A stretch of DNA of 64,000 bases. Source: Dipylidium caninum (Eukaryota; Platyhelminthes; Cestoda; Cyclophyllidea; Dipylidiidae). How positions within the stretch are numbered: the first letter of the stretch is position 1; every line of letters begins with the position of its first letter. The notes below the pieces were generated by a model. It did no database searches. It saw only the letters and a list, made by a program, of their open reading frames with translations, and had not been told where the DNA came from. Location of the stretch: NCBI GenBank assembly GCA_017562135.1, contig QEYB01001642.1:744001-808000 (forward strand), in the 5' to 3' direction. A program made the translations under genes and the position numbers. This document shows, piece after piece, positions 49,167-61,500 of the stretch.

Positions 49167-51148
49167 GCTGATGACTTCATTATTTTAATTTAAACATTTC
49201 CCTTCTTACATAACACTGGGACTGTTGAAATGTGTGAAAAGAAGTTGAGTTAATTTGAACGGTTAAAAAAACAAAGTTACCAAGTTAACAGTGTAACACC
49301 CGCAAAACGTCTGGTTTTTGATTTCTTTAAAGAAGTGTCTTATTACGCGACTCAAATACCGCTTCCAGGATCCACACCGCGCATTCTATTGAGTGTGGGA
49401 TAAATTTAACTTAAAGTACATAATCCTTATTTGACTTCCAGAATTAGTGTGGCGGATGGGGTCGCAGTGTATCTCAAGCTGACTTTGCTCGTTACTCTGG
49501 TGCCTAGGCTTACACACTGACTCCCAGTTCGAGCGAAATACGAAAAGACTCGAAACGGGTTGAATCAGTGGTTGGCGGGACAGGGTGCCAGAGGCATGCG
49601 TCTATCCCGAGTTGTCGGTTATATTAATTGTTTACGAACGTTTGAAGGGTTGTGGACGTTTGTGCAAATTCAATTCTTGGTTTTTGACGTATTGGCTCTG
49701 AACCGAAGGCGTTGTGAATACGGCAAGCGTTATTTCAGTAATCAGGCAGAAGAAGAATGGAAGGACCTCGTACCAGGGCATCGACATACCTGGGATCTGT
49801 AAGCTCGGCGTCAGATATTTTGATAAAAGTGAAAGTATGACACCCGCCCTATAGCAGAGTAAAAAGGGAGAACTGGCGTATAATACACTTGCTTCCATCT
49901 CGTTCTGAAGAAAAGGTAAGGAGAAATGAATATCTGAGTAAGTGAACATCTCACGGGGTTTGGTTCACAAAGACGCATTAATTACTAACTTGTTTGTGCA
50001 AGTATATAGGTTGTGTTTGGTGTGGGTAGTGGATACCGATTCGTGTAAAGGAGTCCCTTATAGTTCAAAGCGGTGAGATAGCTTTCAATGGTAGTAAAAG
50101 CTGCTTAATCGTTGTATACAGTTAGAAAATAGATTAAAATCACAATATAAACAATCCTTTTGAGATGTGCAAGGCGACATAATTTATAGAAGGAATTCAC
50201 TTCGTGGTGCACAATATTAATAACAACTTGCTAAAACTTATATAACAAAAAAATGAAAAAAATCAAATTTGCAGCGGGAATTACATGTTTATAGACTTTA
50301 TAATTCATCAAAGGCACAACCTTCAATTGTTGGAGCGGTCATTTCTCAGTTCGTTGGTGTTTGGTGGTGCGGTTGTGGTTTTGTAGCGCGGATTAATTGG
50401 CTTGCCGCATTGCATGGCTGCATCTTCTGAAGTTAGTCTTTTGCCATTCATTAATTATTGCTGTTTTTTACTTATACACAGGCGCGTTCCTTTCGGTGTT
50501 CTCATGCGTTTCTCAGAATAGCAACATGGATTTATTTCTTTAATGCTTTTTATTAAACTCATGCACTCAAGGTATGACGTTTGCACAACCTACAGTACGC
50601 ACATCGTTGCGTCAAATCTATCATCGTGGTCAGTAGTAATTTCTTGACACATGATATTATTGCAGAAATCTCTTCTTTATAATTTTCAAAACATCACCAA
50701 ACTCTCTTCTATATACCCCTTAAAACCGACGTCACGGTTGCATAGCATAATGCGCAATGCGATTGTATACTTTGAGTGGTAATAGAAACATCGCCGACTA
50801 CCGCTAATAAGCAAAATGATGGTTATCAAATTTGTTTTGAGCCACTAAACTCAAGTCGCATCGGCTCACCCCTCGTATTGGTTTTCAGCATTCGATTTCA
50901 TCCATGTAAATACAATAAACCACATAAGTCGAGTAAAAATCTATCAATGACATGCTTGATAGCTGTTTGTCTGGATAAAAATAATCATCCATATGGCATA
51001 AACGGACAGAAAACTGTAGATAATCGGATGCATTCGTGGTTTTTACATAATCTTACTACATTTGTTCTGTCAAAGTTTCCTACTTCTATCGTATTACAAG
51101 TATATGCAGAGTTTTTTATTGATATCAAATTTGGCAAATTCCTTTCAG
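49167..51148. other. Intergenic, RDH 3' flank to RalGPS
   Basis: No conserved exon was recognised. RalGPS proteins normally have a short N-terminal segment before the part encoded at 51149, so at least one small 5' exon of RalGPS should lie here, but it could not be identified. The open frames at 49560-49802 and 50776-51162 lack domain features. Confidence 0.4.
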
Positions 51149-54100
51149 GCTTGTCTCGGTGAAAAGACCTTGGAGAGTGAGCAGTCGAAAAATGACAGAG
51201 CTGTTTCGGATCTGATGTGCAATATTGCCATTGCTGACATTACCAAAGTCGGAGTCGATGACTTCGTGGTTTGTCTTTGTGTTTCCCTTTTAGTTTATCC
51301 GTTAGAAACAAATTACTCTCATAGATATGTCATATTTTGCCGCAATAAAACGGTCTGAATTTCTCAGTCTAAAGTGGAATGGGAGAGACAAAAAAATTTA
51401 CGCCCCGAACATCGTCGAATCTACACGGTGGTTTAACCAACTCAATTTTTGGGTCCAAAAAGAAATTTTGAAATATCCGGCTGTAAATAAGCGGACGGAA
51501 ATGCTTTCTTATTTCATCAAATTAGCCAAGGTAGGCTGAATCTCTCCTAAACCCTTCTGATATTCGATTGTTCTGAGTTTGGCTTCTAGATGTCACAAAT
51601 TTAAATTTTATTGCCTATGTTTCGTTTTGGAGTTGACAGTCATGCTCTCAATCGTAATCTTACCGAATATCTGTAGGTTTAAATCCCCTTCCGTTGTCGT
51701 TATTCATCAAAGTATTTCCAAGTAGATACATGAGATTAATCTATATTCTATGTAGCTCGTTGTGCATTACGAAATCCACGAACGCGCACCACTGATACAG
51801 ATATTACAAGTGTTCTCATTCATCGAAAGTAACTGGTTTACTAAACTCGTTTTTTGTCTTTTTTAGCGTCTGGTTGAAGTGAATAATCTATATTCCGCTA
51901 TGTCGATAGTTTCGGCGCTACAGGTGGAATGCATATATCGCCTTCGACTTACTTGGTCCGGCCTCGGTCATCGTGAGAGAGCATCCTATCGACGCTTGGA
52001 GGAACTCTTTGGTCAACAGGATAATTGTCGTCTCTTGCGCGAACACACTGCGGCCATGCGCCTCCCCGGTATCCCTTATCTCGGTGCGTTATCCTATATA
52101 TACCACTTATGTACTAGCTTTGAATATTGGAAAGGAGTGCTTTATTGGTCCTCTCCCGATTTTGTAAGTAGTTCGGACGGTGATGTTGCAAATTAATATT
52201 TTTTTTCAGTTCGGTTCCTTACAGAATGGAGACATGTACTCAACTTGAACGTTTTTTTCCATTCTCGACATAGTGCTTCACAATTCTAGTTTGTGGGAAT
52301 GAAAATAGTTTTGCTGATTGCAGCTTACACAAGAGAAGTTCATAATTCGTTTTGTTGAAAAAATTGCACAAATAGTGGTGAAAAGCTGATCAATTGGGAC
52401 TTTTTTAATTGAGTAATCATTTATAGTTTCCATTTATCCATTGTCAGAACATTTCAACACGAGCCATCCATCATTCAAATTTGGGCTTCTTTTTGGATTA
52501 CTGATTATAATAGGTCATATGCTTAGGATAACTTGTTAAAATGTGCTCCCTTGTGTGAGAATTATTTATGGTAGTAAAATTAGGAAAATATCATTATTTT
52601 GGGTGATTTAGTTTTGGTATAGTAATTCTACCACGACACGACAGGTGTTTATCCAAGTACCACCTGAAAAGAGCCATTTCTCCTGCTGTGATGCGTGGAG
52701 TTTGACGTGACTTTTAGGCTGTCGTCTACGCCCATCGCAATCATAATAGCCCAGTTTTTTCGCCTTTATTCCTTTTCTCCACACAGCTTTTATCCTAGGT
52801 CGGAAATACTTAGAAGTAAATGGAATGTAAACTCCGAAGTGGTATTCAGATGCATTGTTCAGAAATCTGCCCAATTATCCAAAATGTTTGGCTTTTGGCA
52901 TCACTTCGAATTTTATTTTAACAAGTTCATTATTGAAATCATTCTTATTCACAAATATAATGTTTTCAAGGAGATTGGTGAATAAGCATTTGCCAATGTT
53001 CTTTGTCAGTTTTCTTACTAACATTGATTTGATTTTGGCTGTTAAATTTGTGCCACATGCGAGGTTAGATTGTTGAACATCTCTTCTATGAATCTTTTTG
53101 TGTATAGCTGTAAGCAACAGGTTCATTTAGGCCACAGAGCCTCGAGTATTAACACTTTTGAGGACCATCGATTCCAAGTGTGTACATAAAAGTTGCATAA
53201 GACCGGGAAAAATTTTATGATTTGACATTTGAACCCTCGCATATATATTATACGATAGCCCTATTTCTCATCACTTTCGTCTCAATTTGAGTTCACTCTA
53301 CTATTTCGTTCGCCATTTTTTGTCCGAGATTGTGACTGTATCTGTATTTTATGCTGCGACGAAGTTGTTAGGTGGGCCCTAATAGGGCAGAGAACTGCTG
53401 ATTCTACTTTATCCCTCTTTAATTTAGTGGCTTGTTTGATTGCATAAACATTAGCATCTACCAGAACTGCGTAAAAATGCTTTTATTTTAGTCAGCTTGG
53501 GAGACGTCAGCCATTAAAGGAATTGGCCCTCTCAGAAGGCTTTTCTCAGATGAAAAGATAAGTCTAAAATCTTAAAACTTGGTTTTCATTCGTGAAAGAA
53601 AAGTTAAGCGTTATAAATTTGCGTCATCGTATACACGTAGGCTTAGTCGACAGCGTTGACTATCATTACTAATTTTGGATATTGTAAAGTTTGTGATTAA
53701 TGCGATGCCTTTGGTGGCTTCTTCACTGTTGACATGCTGTGTGAGTCATGCACAAGCCATCACTCAAGCATGTTCCTGACCTTCTCCGATTCCCAAAATA
53801 TCTAAACATCCACACCTGAGCAACACAATTTGACAGAAGTCATCTAGGTAGCATTTTAAGCTAACCTAGGTGAGAATGGAGGTGTACACTGTGGAGGATG
53901 AGTTGTTTTGTAAGTTAATTTATTGAAACTCCAGTTTTAGTTGCGTGAAGTCAAATTGATTATCTGAATGTAGTTCAGACCACTGTGTAGAGAGAGCTTT
54001 TAAATGAGAGAGGTGCGTCAAATGGGCACCCATTTTTGTGCAGGGGGTGCGGTCTATGCATTGAATAACGCTGGAGCTTTTGTTTCTGATTATCAAGGTT

Positions 54101-57100
54101 CATGCGCTTCGCTTACAGGCAATAGCATTGAATATGGGAGTTCCTAATTTCGGTTCACTAATACCCTGTTTCGTCACCTTATCAGCACACACAGTTAACA
54201 TACGAGACATAAGTAAATGCATTTCACCGCGAAAAATTCATTTTTCGCCCCCGATTGACCGTTTAAGCTGATCAAAGGAGCTCATTAATATTTTGTACGA
54301 TTTTAAATTCAGGCTACGTCGAAAGTTATCGAATGCCTGTCTTATCCGCTCTGCAACTAGTCTCAGGACTGCTACTTTCTTGATCTTCAATTTACCGTTG
54401 TATTCGTGACCACAGTATCACAGGTACGTAATACGCGTAGACAAGTGTGTAGCACCGTCAAACTGGCAGTTGATACTTGAACGGTCACACTCGTAACCAA
54501 ACCACATGTGTGTGCGCGGAGCGGTTAACGAATATTTGACCCCCCGGTCAGGCCGGCTGATATAGTCCTGTAAGGTCTACCGACGTCTGGGTGTTAAACT
54601 TTATCACTCGCTCACACCGTGTAAGCCAAACTGGACAATAATATTTCTCTTAACGTATTCGTCAAATCGAGTATCTTTTGGCTACCTTGACTGCTCCTCA
54701 AGTTTACTTCTTCAGACTACATTCCAGCGAAATTCGTTTATAAATGGTAGTGTACACCTTTTAACAGCGAACAAATTTATAAACAACTTAAAGGTTATTT
54801 TTGAGTGTAGGTTGATGTGGCTGACAAATGCGATGCTTCCGATGTCCATCCCCATCACACTTAAAATGTTCTTCCTTCCCTTAGCCTAATTCTGTGCAAG
54901 CGAATGCAGTATCTCGGTTAATTTGTCGGTTGTTACGATGAATCCACACAGTTTTCGTGTCGGTGCGCCCTCAGTGCAATCTCAAACTTCTTTAGGACTT
55001 TCTTTGGAACCTTTTTTTCATTAGGTATTTCATCAAAGACTAGCAACATTTTACTTTCTCTTCTTTTTTACCTTTATCTTAGCGCCTAGGCCCCAGCATT
55101 TAGGCTTTATTTGCGCAATTGGCTTCTGCCAAGACAAAGATGACCTATGTGTGGTCATGACCCCTCCGCCCCCGTCGTCGCTACCAGCAGTGACGACACT
55201 GTGGGCGCGGATGGGTAGGCTTCGGTCGCACCCTCCTATTCGGCTGCATAAAAAGTCCTACATTGACATTGACGGCGGCTGTGAGCTACAATTACCCAGA
55301 AGCGTCAGCTGTTGGGTCCAGTCGAAATTAGTTTGCTTTATTTTGTTTCTGTTTGTTAATTCCTCGTTATCCGCCCACATAAAATTGCTAAATTTTAATT
55401 TCAGGCCATCTGTAACAACACCAAAATAATTCATTCTATAGTGATGTCGTGAGGGTTCTCGGTCCTACAAATCCGTAGCCTACGTTATGACCTTTTTCAT
55501 TGATGTTAGCGCTAGTCGTTGGATAGAAAGACGATATTAAAGTTATTTGCCCAGTCTCAGCGAGGACCGGCGAACATTTGATATGATCAATTGAAATCAT
55601 ATACACTGAGCGTTTTGCGTTTGACCCTTTGAAAGCATATTCTTGCGGCTATGCAAGATTTGCAATATTATAAAAATAAGTTAAATTTAAGGTTACACCA
55701 ATTACTCAGTCCTTAACGTGTATTGGCTGGTAATTTCACAAAAATAATGGAAGTTACTTTCGTAGCTTGGGACTTGACAAATTTTTGGTGACTCCAATTT
55801 GCGGTTCCTGTGGTGAGCGCATTCTTGGCGGCCTTTGGTCTGTAAAGCGTAACTTCTCGAATTTGTTTGGCCCCCTCATAGGTGTATTCAAGGAGGCGTC
55901 AAACTGGACCAGGGAGTAGCACTTTGATCCCGAAAATTCGGTCTACCAAAAGTGAAATTATGATAGCATTTAACAAATCAAAGTCCGAATTTGCGCCACT
56001 TTTGTTTACGAACACGTCCTGTCCGATCAATAGGAAAAGCCCCATGTTAAAATAGCATGTAGTGCTGAGTGATGATATTGCGGGGTGTGTGTAGGTGTGT
56101 GCAGTTGTCTTGGACCAGTGGGATGCCCACGACAGTCCGATTGCGTCATCCGCTTAACCCGCGTTCGGGCATTTTGCACGGAATACTTCCGAGTATGGAG
56201 TGCAACTGCAGTCTCCGTTTTAATAATTAATACCTTTTGCCTTAACCTGCGATTTCTGACCGGTTAAGTGAATTTCATCCTTGTTTTTCTGGTTAACAAG
56301 TCGATTTCTCCTAATTAAACATGCCGTCGTATTATTGTCCCTCTGATCGTAGTTATTACGACATCTACGATTATGTTTCCAAAGGCGATGCTGTACGTCT
56401 GTCAGAAATGTCAAATTTGTTCCTGCGCATAAAAAGTGGTATCAACATCAGAAAACAGGGGCGGTCCTTTTCTTACCGACTTCTTTATGGTAATTTTTGA
56501 ATAAATCTGCCGTCTCCGATATCGTCTCCATGATTCTCCATTAATTAGACTGTTACCGTTAACAGTTAGATCTCGGAGTAATACTAAATTTATAGTAGGC
56601 AACATGTTCTCGAACTTGCTGCAGACTGGTACTTTTTCTCGGCATTGGACACATTGAAACCAGTTAAATCAAACTCGCGTTTTGACCCCAGACCTAATGG
56701 AAGTGTCAAAATGATATTGTCGTAAGAGGTAATGTCTATAGTAGCTATGAGGTACGCGCAAACCACATATTTCTGTCTTCTCATCAATCCTCACTGTCCT
56801 CTCGTGGTTCTCCCATTTAGGCCTCTACTTGTCTGATCTCATCTACACTAATGTGGCCCATCCGCGCATTAATGGGCAGCCGACGACCGTCTGGGTGACA
56901 AAGTTAAATACTATCGTTGACGCCATTGCCCACTTCCAGCAGTCGCGCTTCCGTAAGTTCGGTCTTCTGTAAGGATATTTGTTCTCGTCTTGCGTCGAGT
57001 CGATGTCTTACCTTCTTCAAACAAGATGCAAACTATGACACGTACTCTACTTGACGCATTTGCTACCAATATCTCACTGGTGCCCGTAAAAAGACGGTAA

Positions 57101-58580
57101 AGTAATAGTTTTAGAGCGTTAAAACATCAATGGCTTCAGTTTCTCTAAATGTCCTGTTACCAATCGTGCCACATTAGGCTGTCGTTTCCTCATTCCATTT
57201 CACTAGTCGTTTGTACCCTCCTCCCGGGCAAATAAACTTTCCTCGAAGGATGCTGGCACTTACAATGACTTCTTCGTGGTCGAGCACACTCTTTTCAGTC
57301 GTTATAGTCTGCTACACACTTTCAATCGTAATGACAGAAAATTTTGATAACCACATGTTGTTATCTGCTCAATGTGAAAATGATCACTTAGTATTCATGT
57401 AGGCTTGTTCATATCCAGAATGGTTGATGCACGTCTTTCAATGTATTTAATTGTCTGCATTCTATTTGGGGGCGCCTGCTTTATAGCCTCTTTGGGACCA
57501 TAACTCGACCACAACCGGCGATTTTAATTTAAGCCTGCCAGCATTCCAGCAGTCTTCTCAATTCCGTGGACTAATCAGTTTTTTTATAGTAGCTTATTCA
57601 TCTCTTCGCTTGCAATCATTTTCAACTCCTCGAAAACAGCAATACGCGACTGATAGGCATTCGCTTCCCCGACTTACCGTCACTTAGTTGCGAGCAAGCG
57701 GGCTCCCCACGGGGGGGTGGTGGGTGGGTGGCTACATTCACTCAGATGGTTTGAGAGAAATGGAGGCAACACAGAGTTCGAGACCGGGAACGAAAGAGTA
57801 GCCGGCAGGACTAAGGCATGATTGGCGTTTCTACAGGCCGTGGTGTTGGCTTTCAATGACAGAACGCGACGGAACCGTTGATTGGTCGTCACGCCACATC
57901 TCGCACTAAACTTGCCCACTTGCTTTCTTCCAGACGCTAGGTGGGCGTTCGGTCGATGTACGACCCACGTACAATGCTGGCAGCGACCTTTACAGCATAA
58001 TTAACTCGTTCCTCTGCTTTTTCTCCCATCACTCCCAATCGTATCCTTTTGCCCTTAACCTTTCTCTTTGATGTGGATTAAGTGGTTTAATCAAAATCAT
58101 AAGTCCCAGTCCAGCGGACTTAATTCATGCTTGTTGTTCTATATAACTGAAATTTAATAACGTTTGGACCCCTGTCTCATCTACTGTTCACTACGTTTCC
58201 GGTCAGTGATAGGATTTCATGTTGCTTGTAGTGATTGCATGTTCCACACTTCCCCTCATGCGCTGAAACGGCGTCCCCCTATTGCTTCGAAGTTAGTAAA
58301 AGTATTAAAAATTGTGATCACTGAGAATTCGACTTGTTTCTTTTAAACTCAATAGGAAAAAAATTTGAGAGACCCATTTGCTGTTAAAATATACTCATAA
58401 ATGAAGTGAGAACGCGGCCGGAATTTGGCGCTAAAGATAACTTGAGTGGTTATAATGAAAATATGCGTCAATTCTTTATGTTGAATTTAGCTTACCAGGT
58501 GAATGAAAGTATCCGTGCCTACCTCCTCGCCCAGTCTTACATTGAGGAACTGCAAAAATTCCTGGAGGACGCCAATTTTA
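51149..58580 (+). CDS. RALGPS: RalGPS RasGEF (CDC25-homology) exons
   Basis: Key matches to human RALGPS1 in order: ADITKVGVDDFV then KQITLIDMSYFAAI (human [21 protein letters not shown]), YAPNIVESTRWFNQLNFWV (human [20 protein letters not shown]), LSYFIKLAK, NNLYSAMSIVSALQ, RLPGIPYLG joined across a 4.7-kb intron to LYLSDLIYTNVAHP (human [20 protein letters not shown]), and [20 protein letters not shown] (human [20 protein letters not shown]). The splice between 56952 and 58491 leaves C joined to CT. The whole catalytic fold appears intact with no frame break. The 51269-51305 intron is 37 nt. Confidence 0.92.
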
Positions 58581-61500
58581 AGATGTCTCTTCACCTTGAA
58601 CCCCCTCGAATAATTGAGGCTTCTCCTCCACCTACCTCGCTCTCCCTGATGGCCCACTCTGCGACCGCGACCAACGGTCACAACACAGATGGGTCGCGGC
58701 GAGGCTCCTCGGCGACGGCGCGAATGGTCGCTGGGACATCGTGCAAAACTGCACCGCTTTTTGTCACCCTTGCCGCCGGCTACACCTCCGATCAAGAGTC
58801 TGTCCCGAACAAGAAAACGGCTCTGCCTACGAAGCCACTATTCGCCCTTAAGTCGCCTGGACTCGCCTCTGGAAAAACGATGGTAGGTGGAGATGGGGGA
58901 ACGGAGACAGAGGTGGATGCGGAGACAGTGAGTTGCTCCACTGTGTCCACGAAGAATCCCAGTGGACTGAAACCATCCATTCCACCGAATCCCGTTGAAT
59001 TGCTGGAGTGTAGCCTAAGTCCCACTGCTTCCCCCACTGCTACCACCTCAACTGTCGTTAAGGGCTGCATTGCTAATCCGACATGTCTTCTCAAGACAAA
59101 TAAGGTGAATATTTTACTGTCACATTATTTACAAAGTAGTTGTTTAGGCGAGCATTATGTAATGCAGTAATGCACTTTACCTTAAATGTAATTCATAATA
59201 AAATTCCCACAGGCCTCCTGCTCCTTATAGGATACACCGAATGTAAAAAAACTAGTTTGCCTTTCCTGAAATCGGCTAAACGGTATAGGCCATTACCGAG
59301 AGTCTGGAAACTGGTTTCGTGAGGTAACATTCGCCAGGGCAAAGCTTCTAATCGGCAAGAAGTGCAGGGAGTTTGTAAATGTTTTTTAGGATACGAATAA
59401 ACTGATTACATAGTTATAAACTATTTTCGTTAACCTGATTAAAGGTCCTTTCGGCTTATTAATGAAAGAGCACGTGTTTTGGAAATTAGGTGACTTAGAT
59501 TAGCAAGATGTCGAACGAAGTGTCAATAGTTAAGTACTGTCAAGAGTTGACTTTACTCGACATGGTGAAATTTGAAATGTTCAACTAACATGGTTTTCGC
59601 AGTATTGTTGTGCATACTGATAAAAAATTATTTCCTCGAACGGGATGGATTTTATTCTTGAGAAAGGAAGAAATGCAGCATTTTGAAGCGGCGAGGTTGT
59701 ACACAGAAAAGGTCAACCAAATCTTTCGAGCGATGACCTGCGAACAAACCGTCGGGCATGCTCTGCATAGCAGCCGGGTCGTGGAGCCGAATGTCGAAAA
59801 TCTCCAGCAGGCCAATTAAGTGGCCTCTTGACGCGCTAAGGGCAACTCAAATTGGCAACTGCGGGGTCACTTGTGTCCGACACTGCTTTCGAGGATTTGG
59901 GACTTGAATTGTCACACCAAATACTCTCTCGAGAACCGAATTTTGCTGATCGACATTGACTCCTCGTCGCATGCATTCATTGGGCGGCTTGAGGACGATT
60001 CGAGTTGGCTGATGGCCAAGCCGCGAGAGACGCCAAAAACTGGGGATAATGCAGTGGAATGGTCCATGTTTGTGTATAATGGCAAAAACTCTCAATTTCT
60101 ACCAACTCTCTCTGTACATTTAAATACTTCACTGGAGGCGCGTCAAACTTTTACCTTACCACTTTTACTTTTTTCGATGTCGTTTTTTCGTAACACACGT
60201 TAGCACATATTGGAGAGGAAAATCATCCCTAAATTTTTGGTGAGTTTACTTTGTAAGTGCTTTGTGTCGCACTCTTTCGTGCCCACTGTTAATGCTTCCC
60301 TTGGTATTTCGGTTATTCGGCCTCTTTCCCGTGAATCAGCGAAATTTTATAGCCTGTTTCTTCTAATGTCAACCCATTGAGCGGTAAAATACTACTACTG
60401 CTACTACTACTACTACTAAGGATAATAATGGCACTAATTATTAAATGTCGGTCTAGGAGTGCTCGGTTGACAAAGCGTCTGAACCGTGCGCGAATTCCTG
60501 CAGCGATCTGATCATCTCGTCGAGTTCCAGGCCGCAGTGTGTGACTGCAACACACGACCAGGAGGTGCAAGTGCCCCACCCCGACACTGGTAATTCGCTC
60601 ACCTCGGGCCCCGCCTCCCTCACCTGCCTCCTGTGCGGTCGACAAAAAGTACAGCAGGCGCCCCAATCTGACCTCAACATCACCACCGTCACCACCCCGT
60701 AAGCGTTCTTTCCACTCCACCGGTCCGGGAGCCATATTTGCACTGACTTTCCTTTACGAGACACTCATTAATTTTTGCGTGAAATAATTTAACCCAACAC
60801 GTGGTGTCCGTTTCGTCTGTTTTTGTGTGTCCGACAGGTAAACAACCCTGCGGTTGTGGCCTTCTCCTCTCTCTTTGTTCGGCCAATCCAGGCTCTGCTT
60901 GACTCCTCTCCTCAATAATCAGTGTCGTGTAGATTTGGGCAAATCATACTTTTTTGTGTTGCGGCGTGAGCACTTTTTAGGCTTCTACAAAATCGAGGAA
61001 AATCTGCCCATTTGAAATGACCAGTTGAGAGGCCGCCGTGGATGCCCGAAAGTGCAGCTGCCTACCTTTGAGTAGTCCGCAGTCTTTCTCATGACGTGGC
61101 TCGCTCCTTCGATCAGGCGTTGGCTTGTTTTTTGTTGCATTTTCTGCGTTTCCATGTTGGTGTAAACTACATGGTGATTCGAAGCCGTATTCTCCGTTGA
61201 ACACCCTCTTTGAGGTCTTTAACTAACCGAACAATAGCAGCACTCCGCAGTGATACAGCTTGGGGTTATCATTTTCACTTTTTGTTTCAAACTTTTTTGT
61301 GTAAACATTGTTTCAATTGTTCACCCCGAAAAGTGTGTGCAGATACTATCACATTGTAGTCCTAAATGAACACTGAACTATTTTCACTCAGTGCCTCTGT
61401 CCCTTACGGCAACTTCATACTTGTGATTGCCGACTTTGGACCCTCGACGCGTTTTTCTGAAGAGACTGAACCTCCAGTCCGCAGTAATTGTGTGGAACGA

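Noticed and set aside
55151..55429. Pro-rich 92-codon frame in the large RalGPS intron
   Set aside because: No splice partner or domain; RasGEF exons on either side already join in phase without it.
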